Shown here: positions 33,785 through 42,236 of the stretch, piece after piece
Position numbering within the stretch: position 1 is the first letter of the stretch
Layout: the number at the start of each line of letters is the position of its first letter
Source: Saprospirales bacterium
GTDB taxonomy: Bacteria; Bacteroidota; Bacteroidia; Chitinophagales; Saprospiraceae
Direction of reading: 5' to 3'
NCBI GenBank assembly: GCA_016711045.1
Contig: JADJTT010000001.1
Span: 248,001 to 312,000 of the forward strand
Length of the DNA stretch: 64,000 bases
Notes under the pieces: generated by a model
What the model was told of the DNA's origin: nothing
Databases searched by the model: none
What the model saw: the letters and a program-made list of their open reading frames with translations, nothing else
Position numbers and translations under genes: made by a program

Positions 33785-34756
33785 ATGAAAAAGCATTTGT
33801 CAGTTCTCATTTTACTGGGTATTTCTCTGTTTTTTATATCCATCGCCATTCAATGCAAACCTTCTACGGATGGTAAAGCAACGGAAACAGCTACAACTAC
33901 TGACTCCACTGACATGGTTGAACCAGAAACAACGACCGAAGCTGAAGCAATAGCTGAAGAAACAACAACGGACGTTACTACCCAAGCAGCACCTGAAGCC
34001 ACAACGACCCCTGTTACTAAAGCCGACCCCAAGCAAGCCTCCACGCCTGCTGGCCCCAAAAAAACTGCTGCTACGAGCACTATAGCCGAAACCAACTCCA
34101 CTACTGCCTCTGCTCCTGCAAAACCCGAAACCAAACCAACCACAGAAACGATTACGAAAACGGAAACCACAGGAACTATACCTCCTCCTGAAAACAAAAC
34201 CGAGAAAGACACAAAAACCCCGCCGCCGGCAGCCGCACCTGTTGTTTCCAGTTTTTCAGTAAAATCAGCCAAAGGGTTAATTGAGGGGACCTCAAATCTA
34301 CACGACTGGGAAATGGAGGTCACCAAAATTGATTGCAAGGGTTCTTTTCAATCCACAGACAATACTATTAATGCCATTAAAAATGTGGAAGTGAAAATCC
34401 TGGTGGAAAACATCAAAAGTAAAGAGGGGAAAATAATGGATCAAAAAACGTATAAGGCTTTTGAATCAGAAAAGAACCCATATATCATCTTTACATTCAG
34501 CAGTGCAGATGTCAAAATCGATGGCTCGGGCAATGTGACTATTGCCGCCTCCGGTAACCTGAATATGGCAGGAACGAATAAAACGGTCCCTGTTACGGCT
34601 AAAGGCAAAGTGCTGGCCAATGGCGATATGCAGCTCTCCATTTCCAAAAAATTGAATATGACTGAGTATAAAATGGATCCGCCTACCGCCTTAATGGGCA
34701 CCATCAAAGTGGGTGAAGAGGTAGAGGTGAAATTTGACCTGGTCCTGGCTCGTTAA
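33785..34756 (+). CDS. YceI-like lipoprotein with long Thr-rich linker
   Basis: 323 residues from the ATG at 33785 (another ATG at 33776). The lipoprotein signal ends at SIAIQC (Cys24). Residues about 27-155 are a low-complexity Thr/Ala/Glu/Pro/Lys linker. The C-terminal 170 residues are a YceI-type domain (FSVKSAKGLIEGTSNLHDWE, MDQKTYKAFESEKNPYIIFT, TIAASGNLNMAGTNKTVPV), a lipocalin-like barrel that binds polyisoprenoid or other lipids in known members. It probably stands off the outer membrane on its linker. Followed by a terminator. Confidence 0.88.
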   Translation: MKKHLSVLILLGISLFFISIAIQCKPSTDGKATETATTTDSTDMVEPETTTEAEAIAEETTTDVTTQAAPEATTTPVTKADPKQASTPAGPKKTAATSTIAETNSTTASAPAKPETKPTTETITKTETTGTIPPPENKTEKDTKTPPPAAAPVVSSFSVKSAKGLIEGTSNLHDWEMEVTKIDCKGSFQSTDNTINAIKNVEVKILVENIKSKEGKIMDQKTYKAFESEKNPYIIFTFSSADVKIDGSGNVTIAASGNLNMAGTNKTVPVTAKGKVLANGDMQLSISKKLNMTEYKMDPPTALMGTIKVGEEVEVKFDLVLAR

Positions 34757-34767
34757 ATCAGCAAAGA

Positions 34768-34803
34768 GTGGGGGCTGGGTGAGCCCGTCCCCACCTTTTT
34801 TTT
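34768..34803 (+). terminator. Rho-independent terminator
   Basis: GTGGGG (34768-34773) pairs with CCCCAC (34789-34794), with an inner GGG/CCC pair, followed by eight T. Confidence 0.85.
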
Positions 34804-34807
34804 GAAT

Positions 34808-35269
34808 ATGGAAACCAACCTTCAATACGATTGCAAGCCTTTTTCTGCGCTCTCGGTTGATGAGCTCTACACACTCATGACCTTGCGACAAGAAGTTTTT
34901 GTGGTGGAGCAAAACTGCCCCTACCTCGATGCCGATGGGAAGGACCAAAAAAGCTGGCACCTCCTGGGCTGGGATGAACAAGGACGACTCGCTGCCTATG
35001 CACGCATCTTGCCGCCAGGCGTTTCCTACCCGAAATACCCTTCCATCGGACGAGTAGTAACCGCCCCGCATTCCCGCGGTAAAGGCTACGGAAGAGAATT
35101 AATGCAAGAAGCCTCCGAAGCACTATACCGCCTCTTTGGCCGATGCCCGATCAAACTCTCGGCCCAGACCTATCTGCTTCAATTTTATGAATCACTGGGG
35201 TTTCGCTCCACTGGCGAAGCCTACCTGGAAGATGATATCCCGCATACAGCGATGGTGAAGTATGTTTAG
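34808..35269 (+). CDS. ElaA-like GNAT acetyltransferase
   Basis: 153 residues from the ATG at 34808. The ElaA pattern is clear: ELYTLMTLRQEVFVVEQNCP, YLDADGKDQKSWHLLG, YARILPPG, then the acetyl-CoA loop GRVVTAPHSRGKGYGRELM and LSAQTYLLQFYESLGFRSTG, ending EDDIPHTAMVKYV. The substrate is unknown. The gene begins just after the T-tract of the preceding terminator and ends in the inverted repeat at 35267. Confidence 0.93.
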   Translation: METNLQYDCKPFSALSVDELYTLMTLRQEVFVVEQNCPYLDADGKDQKSWHLLGWDEQGRLAAYARILPPGVSYPKYPSIGRVVTAPHSRGKGYGRELMQEASEALYRLFGRCPIKLSAQTYLLQFYESLGFRSTGEAYLEDDIPHTAMVKYV

Positions 35270-35344
35270 TTTTTAGTCTTCAGTTTTTAATTTTCAGTTG
35301 TCTTAACTGAAAATTAAAAACTGAAGACTGAAGACTAAAAACTA
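35267..35344. repeat. Long AT-rich inverted repeat between convergent genes
   Basis: Left arm 35267-35299, right arm 35305-35344, loop of five. The arms match over 33 bases apart from one extra heptamer (AGTCTTC) repeated in the right arm. It starts inside the ElaA-like stop codon and ends near the pgm stop, so it may serve as a bidirectional terminator. Confidence 0.88.
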
Positions 35345-36736
35345 CAAAACCTCCCCTCTCGTCGCATCCAATATCTTCCGCACCTCCTCCATCGTCGGCG
35401 CCTGAGCATACACCCGCAGCACAGGCTCCGTACCGGAAGGCCGGATCATTACCCAGCGGTCGTCGTCGAAGTAGAACTTGAAGCCATCAACGGCCTCCGT
35501 GGAATGGACTTTATAGGGGCCAAATGCGGAATATGCATTGTTTTTGCACGCCTGAATAACGGCCTGCTTCTGGCTCTCCTGAATATGCAAGTCGTCGCGA
35601 TCGGAGGCGAATGGGCCTACGATATCGTATACCTCTTTGATCAGTTCTTTCAGGATTTTCCCGGTCTTGGCCATGAATTCCAACACCATCATACCAATCC
35701 AAATCCCATCGCGCTCGGGAATATGGCCTTTGACAGCAAGCCCCCCAGATTCTTCTCCGCCCACGAGCACATCTTCTTCTGCCATGATCTCGGCGATATA
35801 CTTGAAACCGATCTTGGTCACTTCATAATCGAGCCCAAAGATCTGGGCCATTTTTTTCATCTTATCCGTCACCGAGAAGGTGATTACGACTTTGCCGGTC
35901 AGCTTTTTGTAGCGCGACATATAGAGCAACAGAAGGAGCAACAAATGATGGCTATCCACAAAATCGCCGTTCTCATCGTACATGCCGATCCGGTCGGCAT
36001 CGCCGTCGTTGGCCAGGCCACAGTTAATTTCGGGATGGGTTTTGATGTACTCCGACAATTCCAGGAGGTTGCGGTGAATGGGTTCCGGCGCTTGTCCCAT
36101 GAAAGAGGGGTTGAGTTCGCAGTGCAGGAATACTGCATTGGGAAGGAGGATACGCATGGCATCCTGACCGGCTCCGTACATGCCATCGTATGCCAGCCGC
36201 ACCTGGGAGTTCCGGATCGCCGGCACATCAAAATTCGCTTCGACGTGAGCGATATACTCGCCTTCCATGTCGGCGTACTTCACTAGCCCTTTCTCCACAA
36301 GAGATTCCAGGGAGGGGAGTTCCGTCATGGCCTCGGGTATGATCAAGTCCTCCACTTCACTCACTTCATCGGGACTCAAGGGTCCTCCCAGTCTAGATTT
36401 GAGTTTGTATCCGTTGTAGGAAGGCGGATTGTGGCTTGCAGTGATCACCACGCCAAGGTCGGCTTTGTGGTTCACGACGCCAAGAGAAACCATGGGTGTG
36501 GAAATGAATTTTTCGGCATGGATGGTCTCAATGCCGTAAGCGCCCAGCACGCGTCCCGTCACTTCAGAGAAAAGCTTTCCTCCAAATCGGCAGTCATAGC
36601 CAATTACTACTTTCTTGCCCTTGCGTTGTTGCAACCACTTAGCAGTGGCTTCTGCTACCCGAATTACATTCTCCACCGTATAATCATCGGCGATAATAGC
36701 TCTCCATCCGTCGGTTCCAAATTTAATGGCAGTCAT
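35342..36736 (-). CDS. Phosphoglucomutase/phosphomannomutase family protein
   Basis: 464 residues, the alpha-D-phosphohexomutase family. The start MTAIKFGTDGWRAIIADDYT contains the substrate-phosphate region. The catalytic phosphoserine is Ser101 in TASHNPPSYNGYK, the metal loop is NDGDADR (Asp243, Asp245, Asp247), the sugar-binding loop is GGEESGG and the phosphate-binding loop is RPSGTEPVLRVY. It interconverts hexose-1- and hexose-6-phosphates; glucose, mannose or glucosamine specificity is not decided by the sequence. Divergent from pcm. Confidence 0.94.
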   Translation of the reverse strand: MTAIKFGTDGWRAIIADDYTVENVIRVAEATAKWLQQRKGKKVVIGYDCRFGGKLFSEVTGRVLGAYGIETIHAEKFISTPMVSLGVVNHKADLGVVITASHNPPSYNGYKLKSRLGGPLSPDEVSEVEDLIIPEAMTELPSLESLVEKGLVKYADMEGEYIAHVEANFDVPAIRNSQVRLAYDGMYGAGQDAMRILLPNAVFLHCELNPSFMGQAPEPIHRNLLELSEYIKTHPEINCGLANDGDADRIGMYDENGDFVDSHHLLLLLLLYMSRYKKLTGKVVITFSVTDKMKKMAQIFGLDYEVTKIGFKYIAEIMAEEDVLVGGEESGGLAVKGHIPERDGIWIGMMVLEFMAKTGKILKELIKEVYDIVGPFASDRDDLHIQESQKQAVIQACKNNAYSAFGPYKVHSTEAVDGFKFYFDDDRWVMIRPSGTEPVLRVYAQAPTMEEVRKILDATRGEVL

Positions 36737-36824
36737 GTGTGGCTTTTTATGGTGTGGTGATTCGCTTCAAAAATAGCAAATACTTTTTGGACGGCTCATT
36801 GTTAAAAAAACCTATTTTCATCAT

Positions 36825-37505
36825 TTGAAAAAGACACTGAAATTGGCAACTCCACAGGAAGATACATATTGGCATAAAGGCATGCGCCGAAAACTGGTCG
36901 ATTCCATTCGCCGCAGGGGGATTGGAGATGAGCATATCCTCTCTGCCATGGACGCCCTCCCGCGTCACTTCTTCCTCGAAAAGGCTTTTGAGGAGAAAGC
37001 TTATGAAGATACGGCCTTTCCCATTGGCTGTGAACAAACCATCTCTCAGCCGTATACGGTAGCTTACCAGACGGCATTGTTGGAAATACAAAAAAGAGAC
37101 AAGGTGTTGGAGATCGGTACCGGTTCGGGCTATCAGGCAGCCATTTTAGCCCTGCTCGGGGCCCGGGTATATACCATTGAACGACAGGAAACCCTTTATT
37201 TACGAACAAAAAACCTGCTCAGCAAGCTGGGGATGCACAGCATACGCTGTTATTTCCGCGACGGCAGTAAAGGCTTGCCGGAGTTTGCACCTTTCGACAA
37301 GATTCTCGTCACTGCCGCTGCGGATAAAGTACCTCGTCCGCTGTTGGAACAACTGGCCATTGGAGGTATGCTCGTCATCCCCGTAGGTTCAGAAGTACAG
37401 CGCATGGAGCGCATTACGCGAATGGGGGAAAGGGAATATAAAACCGAACGGTTTGACCATTTCCGGTTCGTGCCCTTTCTGAAAGGGGTGGAGAAGAAAG
37501 GCTAA
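36825..37505 (+). CDS. pcm: Protein-L-isoaspartate O-methyltransferase
   Basis: 226 residues from a TTG start; the first ATG (36882) would cut into RRKLVDSIRRRGI, which is conserved. The SAM-binding motif I is VLEIGTGSGYQAA, preceded by ISQPYTVAYQTALLE, and followed by FRDGSKGLPEFAPFDKILVT and ERFDHFRFVPFLKG. It methylates isoaspartyl residues in damaged proteins and starts their repair. Its last four bases overlap the convergent lipoprotein gene. Confidence 0.95.
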   Translation: MKKTLKLATPQEDTYWHKGMRRKLVDSIRRRGIGDEHILSAMDALPRHFFLEKAFEEKAYEDTAFPIGCEQTISQPYTVAYQTALLEIQKRDKVLEIGTGSGYQAAILALLGARVYTIERQETLYLRTKNLLSKLGMHSIRCYFRDGSKGLPEFAPFDKILVTAAADKVPRPLLEQLAIGGMLVIPVGSEVQRMERITRMGEREYKTERFDHFRFVPFLKGVEKKG

Positions 37506-38041
37506 TTTACTGTCCGGCCTTGTACCGCCCTCGACTTTACGGAAACTTGACGAGACCGCTTCAGGTCTACCATCAGGCCAGCAAAGGCGGCATCCCCATC
37601 GACCCACCAGGTGCTGTGGTCATAGGTCACTTTCCCCTGGCGCCTGTCCCATTCTGAAGCCAGTAACACATACCGGTCGCCCGCTTTGGGATTGGGGCCG
37701 AACATCAGGAAATGGTTGTCGTCATTTTTTTCAAAACTGACGGCAAAACGATTCTCTTTGGGACTGTACAGGAATACCCCCGGTGTGCCGTGTTGAATGA
37801 CGATTTCCTCCACTTTCCGGCCATCGCGGATGCGGATTTTGCCATCGAGGATTTGTCCTTCCCCGGAAGTGACCTCCCGGCGCAAGACGATGTCGTTGGA
37901 AAGGTAAAACTGGATCTGGCGAAGCTCGTCGATCGACCAGTTGTTCTCCTCATAAAGATCTTGTGTAAAATGACTGAGCGTCGGGCTGCAGGAATTAAAG
38001 AGCAGCATCGACAGGGGCAGTAAGAAATAAATTGTTTTCAT
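37502..38041 (-). CDS. Lipoprotein of unknown function
   Basis: 179 residues with a lipobox (FNSC, Cys18). The mature part is predicted as mixed beta structure (IQFYLSNDIVLRRE, GKIRIRDGRKVEEIVIQ, GVFLYSPKENRFAVSFEK, KVTYDHSTWWVDGDAAFAGL). I do not recognise a named family, although similar lipoproteins occur across Bacteroidota. Convergent to pcm with a four-base overlap. Confidence 0.82.
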   Translation of the reverse strand: MKTIYFLLPLSMLLFNSCSPTLSHFTQDLYEENNWSIDELRQIQFYLSNDIVLRREVTSGEGQILDGKIRIRDGRKVEEIVIQHGTPGVFLYSPKENRFAVSFEKNDDNHFLMFGPNPKAGDRYVLLASEWDRRQGKVTYDHSTWWVDGDAAFAGLMVDLKRSRQVSVKSRAVQGRTVN

Positions 38042-38138
38042 GGCTTCTTTTTTTATCCACCGGCCAAGGTATAAGAAGCCGAAATAGGACGCTACTCATT
38101 TAAGAAACTTTAACCCGCGGTTTAACGAAGTTTAACGA

Positions 38139-38582
38139 TCACCGCCGTTCCGCAAAAAAAAGGGTGAGCAAACTGCTGCATTCCTGTTCCAGGATACCGT
38201 AGGCGATTTTGGTCTTGGGGTGCAGCAATTCATTGCCGAACCGCAGGTAGCCCCGTTTATCGTCGGTGGCGCCATAGACGAGTTTGCCGAGTTGCGCCCA
38301 GGCTAGTGCGCCTGCACACATCGTGCAAGGCTCAAGGGTCACATATAGCGTGCAATCATCCAGGTATTTACTCCCCAAAAATTCGGAAGCTGCAGTGATA
38401 GCCAGGATCTCGGCGTGGGCAGTCACATCCTTCAGCCGTTCGGTCTGGTTATAAGCCTTTGCGATAACCTGATTGGCACACACGACTACTGCCCCCACGG
38501 GTACCTCTCCCTCCTCGTAAGCTTTCTTTGCTTCCAAAAGGGCTTGCCGCATAAAATATTCGTCGTTGAAAACGGAGAACAT
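38139..38582 (-). CDS. tadA: tRNA-specific adenosine deaminase
   Basis: 147 residues. Zinc ligands and catalytic Glu are in HAE (His56, Glu58) and PCTMC (Cys86, Cys89). The surrounding segments GEVPVGAVVVCANQVIAKAYN, DVTAHAEILAI and CTLYVTLEPCTMCAGALAWA are diagnostic for TadA rather than other cytidine/deoxycytidylate deaminases. It converts adenosine 34 of tRNA-Arg to inosine. Its start faces the palindromic element upstream of guaB. Confidence 0.95.
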   Translation of the reverse strand: MFSVFNDEYFMRQALLEAKKAYEEGEVPVGAVVVCANQVIAKAYNQTERLKDVTAHAEILAITAASEFLGSKYLDDCTLYVTLEPCTMCAGALAWAQLGKLVYGATDDKRGYLRFGNELLHPKTKIAYGILEQECSSLLTLFFAERR

Positions 38583-38587
38583 TATAA

Positions 38588-38727
38588 AGTTTTTAAGTTT
38601 ATGAGGGTATAAGTTTTTATTCAGTCTTTATAAGGATATCTGCGGCCGCCTGGCCGCAGATATCCTTATAAAAAACATTAAAGTACTTTTGTTACAAAGT
38701 ACTTATACCCTCATAAACTTAAAAACT
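38588..38727. repeat. Nested palindromic element B (shares a core with 31072-31248)
   Basis: Outer arms 38588-38614 and 38701-38727 are a perfect 27-bp inverted repeat. They enclose a perfect 21-bp hairpin (38627-38647 with 38652-38672, loop GCCT) and a small 9-bp hairpin (38681-38689 with 38696-38704). The block 38664-38703 matches 31192-31231 in element A. It lies between the divergent tadA and guaB genes. Confidence 0.92.
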
Positions 38728-38747
38728 ATTTACAATTCTCGTCTGGT

Positions 38748-38779
38748 TTTGTTCTTCAATCTCAATTTACATACCTTTG
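38748..38779 (+). promoter_or_regulatory. guaB promoter, Bacteroidota type, adjacent to the start codon
   Basis: TTTG (38748-38751), 20 bases, TACCTTTG (38772-38779): both elements match the consensus. The ATG at 38783 is three bases after the -7 element, so the transcript should start at or next to the start codon. Confidence 0.75.
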
Positions 38780-38782
38780 CGC

Positions 38783-40261
38783 ATGGAAAACGTAAAAAAT
38801 TTCGCCGATAAATTTTTAGAGGAAGCCTTCACCTTTGACGACGTCCTCCTGGTGCCCGCCTATTCGGAAGTCCTTCCCCGCGAAGTAGACATTTCTTCCC
38901 AACTCACCCGAAACATTCGTATCAACGTACCGATCATTTCGGCTGCGATGGATACAGTGACGGACTACAAGCTGGCCATTGCCATTGCGCAACAGGGTGG
39001 ATTGGGTATTATTCACAAAAATATGTCGATCGAGAAGCAGGCTGAGCAGGTACGCAGCGTGAAGCGCTCCGAGAGCGGCATGATCATCGATCCGGTCACA
39101 CTGGGCGTCGATGCTTCGGTCGGAGATGCGCGCAACCTGATGCAACGCTTCCGGATCGGAGGTATCCCCATCATTGATGAATACCACAGGCTGATCGGCA
39201 TCCTGACCAATCGCGATCTACGCTTTGAACAGCAAATGAACCGGTCTGTCCAGGAGGTAATGACGATAAAAAACCTTGTCACCGCCCCCATTGGGACAAC
39301 CTTGCAACAGGCAAAAGAGATCCTGCAATTCCACAAGATTGAAAAATTGCCGGTAGTCGACAACGATAACGTCCTGGTAGGTCTCATCACCTATAAGGAT
39401 ATTATGAAAGTGCAAAACTATCCGTTCTCCTGCAAAGACGAATTTGGGCGCCTTATGGTAGGCGCTGCGGTAGGGGTGACCCATGATACGCAGGAACGGG
39501 TGGAAGCGCTGATCGGAGTGGGAGTCGATGTGGTCTGTGTCGACACAGCACACGGGCATTCCAAAGGAGTGCTGGACGCTATTCGCCACATCAAAAAACA
39601 GTTTCCCGAACTTCAGGTAGTGGGCGGCAACGTCGCTACGGGGGAAGGCGCCAAAGCACTGGTAGATGCCGGGGTTGATGGCGTTAAAGTAGGTGTGGGC
39701 CCCGGAAGTATCTGCACGACACGAATTGTGGCCGGAGTGGGCGTCCCCCAATTATCTGCCATCTACAACGCCGCCAAAGCAATTCGGAGCTCCGGGGTTC
39801 CGGTGATCGGCGACGGGGGCATCCGCTTTACTGGCGATATCGCTAAAGCCATTGCTGCCGGCGCTGATACCATCATGGCCGGCGGGCTCTTTGCCGGTGT
39901 CGAAGAAGCTCCTGGAGAAACCATCATTTTGGATGGCCGGAAGTTTAAGGTCTACCGTGGCATGGGCTCCCTGGGCGCCATGGAACTTGGATCCAAAGAC
40001 CGCTATTTCCAGGATGTAGAAGACGATATTAAGAAGCTCGTACCGGAAGGCATCGAAGGGCGCGTTCCTTACAAAGGCTCCCTTGCGGAAGTAATGGTCC
40101 AATATATCGGTGGGCTGAGAGCCAGCATGGGTTACTGCGGCGCCGGCACGATCAAGGAACTACAAGAGGCACGCTTTACCCGCATGACCGCCGCAGGTAT
40201 TCGGGAAAGCCACCCGCACAATATTACCATTACCAAGGAATCGCCGAATTATTCGAGGTAA
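38783..40261 (+). CDS. guaB: Inosine-5'-monophosphate dehydrogenase
   Basis: 492 residues from the ATG at 38783. Typical features: EAFTFDDVLLVPAYSEVLP at the start, IISAAMDTVTDYKLAIAIAQ, a CBS-domain pair at about residues 100-220, the catalytic loop VGVGPGSICTTRIVAG with Cys311, GDGGIRFTGDIAKAIAAGAD and the flap with FKVYRGMGSLGAM. It oxidises IMP to XMP with NAD, the committed step to GMP. The promoter directly before the ATG implies a leaderless message. Confidence 0.97.
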   Translation: MENVKNFADKFLEEAFTFDDVLLVPAYSEVLPREVDISSQLTRNIRINVPIISAAMDTVTDYKLAIAIAQQGGLGIIHKNMSIEKQAEQVRSVKRSESGMIIDPVTLGVDASVGDARNLMQRFRIGGIPIIDEYHRLIGILTNRDLRFEQQMNRSVQEVMTIKNLVTAPIGTTLQQAKEILQFHKIEKLPVVDNDNVLVGLITYKDIMKVQNYPFSCKDEFGRLMVGAAVGVTHDTQERVEALIGVGVDVVCVDTAHGHSKGVLDAIRHIKKQFPELQVVGGNVATGEGAKALVDAGVDGVKVGVGPGSICTTRIVAGVGVPQLSAIYNAAKAIRSSGVPVIGDGGIRFTGDIAKAIAAGADTIMAGGLFAGVEEAPGETIILDGRKFKVYRGMGSLGAMELGSKDRYFQDVEDDIKKLVPEGIEGRVPYKGSLAEVMVQYIGGLRASMGYCGAGTIKELQEARFTRMTAAGIRESHPHNITITKESPNYSR

Positions 40262-40272
40262 AAATTAGTTGC

Positions 40273-40692
40273 ATGAAACTTTCCGATATCCCATCCGGCC
40301 AATCCGTTATTCTCTTTGACGGCGTTTGCAACTTGTGCAATGGGTTCGTGCAATTTCTCCTTGTACGGGATCCGAAGCGGCGATATCGATATGCTTCTTT
40401 GCAATCGGAGGCCGGGCGCTCTTTGATGCAAGCTGTCGGCCTGCCTGCAGACGAGATCAACACCGTCGTACTGATCGAGGAGGGGAAAGGCTATACTCAT
40501 TCGGATGTGGCATTGCGTGTATCCAGGCACATGGGCGGGCTTTGGCCGCTATTCACAGTATTCTATATCATCCCGCGTCCGATCCGGAATGCGATTTACA
40601 ACTGGGTGGCGCGCAACCGGTATCGCTGGTTCGGCAAGCGGGAAGCTTGTATGGTGCCCACGCCGGAACTCAAAAGCTTGTTTTTAGATTAA
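40273..40692 (+). CDS. DCC family thiol-disulfide oxidoreductase-like protein
   Basis: 139 residues. The DxxCxxC motif that names the family is DGVCNLCNGFVQFLL, followed by YASLQSEAGRSLM and the region VVLIEEGKGYTHSDVALRVS. The fold is thioredoxin-like and the predicted role is redox chemistry, but substrates are unknown. It starts 11 bases after guaB and is probably transcribed with it. Confidence 0.92.
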   Translation: MKLSDIPSGQSVILFDGVCNLCNGFVQFLLVRDPKRRYRYASLQSEAGRSLMQAVGLPADEINTVVLIEEGKGYTHSDVALRVSRHMGGLWPLFTVFYIIPRPIRNAIYNWVARNRYRWFGKREACMVPTPELKSLFLD

Positions 40693-40757
40693 TACGAATA
40701 CGGAAACATGATGATTGCGGATATAATCTTTATTTTCGCGGTCTTAACAATGACGAC

Positions 40758-42194
40758 ATGAGCAAGCGTATTGAAATTGCCGCTATTTTACAAAATGCAC
40801 CGCTGAACGAAACAATTACCGTCATGGGTTGGGTACGGGCCTTCCGCAACAACCGCTTCATCGCGCTGAACGACGGTTCTACCTTCCATACCCTGCAGGT
40901 GGTGGTCGATCCTGACCAATTATCGGAGGATACCCTCAAGCAGATCCATTTTCACTCTTGTGTCAAAGCGACGGGAAAATTGGTCGAGTCGCAGGGCGCC
41001 GGACAGGCATTTGAGGTCATTGCGACGGAAGTGGAAGTGCTGGGCGATTCCAGTCCGGAAGAAGGTTATCCCCTTCAACCCAAAGCGCAATCACTCGAAT
41101 TTTTACGGGAGAATGCCCATTTCCGGATGCGCACCAACGCCTTTAGCTCGGTGTTTCGCATCCGCCACGGCATTGCCTATGCCATCCATAAATATTTCAA
41201 CGATCGGGGTTATTATTACCTCCATACACCTATTATCACCGGGAGCGATGCAGAAGGCGCCGGGGAGATGTTTCACGTATCAACATTTGAACCTAACCAG
41301 GCCCCTACCTTGCCTGACGGTAGCATCGACTGGAAGCAGGACTTTTTTGAAAAAGCGACTAACCTGACGGTCTCAGGGCAGTTGCAAGCCGAGATCGGCG
41401 CACTGGCGTTGGGTAAAGTGTATACGTTCGGACCTACGTTCCGCGCAGAAAATTCCAATACCACCCGCCACCTGGCCGAATTCTGGATGATCGAGCCCGA
41501 AGTCGCTTTCTACGACATCTACGACAATATGGACCTGGCGGAGGATTTCTGCAAGTACCTCATCAACTACGTGCTGGAGCACTACCCCGATGATGTAGCG
41601 TTCCTTGACAAGCGCATCCAGGATATGGAAAAAAACATGCCCATGGAGCAACGCCGTCCCATGGGATTACTCGACACCCTTCGTTTTGTGGTCGACAATG
41701 ACTTCGTGCGCATCACCTATACGGAGGCTGTGGATATTTTGCGCAATTCAAAACATTATAAAAAAGGAAAATTTGAATTTCCTGTCGAATGGGGGAAGGA
41801 TCTACAGGCGGAACACGAGCGTTATCTGGTAGAAAAGGAGTTTAAAAAGCCCGTCATCGTGCGCAACTACCCCAAAGATATCAAGGCCTTCTACATGCGT
41901 CAGAATGACGACGAAAAAACAGTAGCCGCCATGGACGTCCTCTTTCCAGGTATCGGAGAAGTCATCGGGGGGTCGCAGCGCGAAGAGCGTTTGAGCCATT
42001 TGAAAAAGCGGATGCAGGAAATGCATATTCCGGAAGAAGAACTCTGGTGGTACCTCGACCTGCGGCGCTTCGGCGGCGCCCCCCATGCGGGTTTCGGTCT
42101 GGGCTTCGAGCGCACGGTACAGTTCATCACCGGCATGAGTAATATTCGAGATGTGATCGCGTTCCCGCGAACGCCCGGCAACGCGGAGTTTTAA
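40758..42194 (+). CDS. asnS: Asparagine-tRNA ligase
   Basis: 478 residues from the ATG at 40758; the frame is open further upstream but overlaps the DCC gene and is not coding there. An N-terminal OB-fold (TVMGWVRAFRNNRFIALNDG) binds the anticodon. Class II motifs: motif 2 in FRAENSNTTRHLAEFWMIEP and motif 3 in GFGLGFERTVQ. It charges tRNA-Asn. A strong terminator begins inside the stop codon. Confidence 0.96.
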   Translation: MSKRIEIAAILQNAPLNETITVMGWVRAFRNNRFIALNDGSTFHTLQVVVDPDQLSEDTLKQIHFHSCVKATGKLVESQGAGQAFEVIATEVEVLGDSSPEEGYPLQPKAQSLEFLRENAHFRMRTNAFSSVFRIRHGIAYAIHKYFNDRGYYYLHTPIITGSDAEGAGEMFHVSTFEPNQAPTLPDGSIDWKQDFFEKATNLTVSGQLQAEIGALALGKVYTFGPTFRAENSNTTRHLAEFWMIEPEVAFYDIYDNMDLAEDFCKYLINYVLEHYPDDVAFLDKRIQDMEKNMPMEQRRPMGLLDTLRFVVDNDFVRITYTEAVDILRNSKHYKKGKFEFPVEWGKDLQAEHERYLVEKEFKKPVIVRNYPKDIKAFYMRQNDDEKTVAAMDVLFPGIGEVIGGSQREERLSHLKKRMQEMHIPEEELWWYLDLRRFGGAPHAGFGLGFERTVQFITGMSNIRDVIAFPRTPGNAEF

Positions 42195-42236
42195 AAAGAA
42201 AGGGGGACGTCATTCACGTCCCCCTTTCTTTTTTTT
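42193..42236 (+). terminator. asnS terminator
   Basis: Perfect 18-bp stem, arms 42193-42210 and 42216-42233, loop of five, with a T-tract. The stem begins in the asnS stop codon. Confidence 0.93.

Noticed and set aside
40326..40757. A 144-codon N-terminal extension of asnS
   Set aside because: It lies out of frame over the DCC-family gene and has no similarity to the OB-fold start of AsnRS; the ATG at 40758 fits the family.
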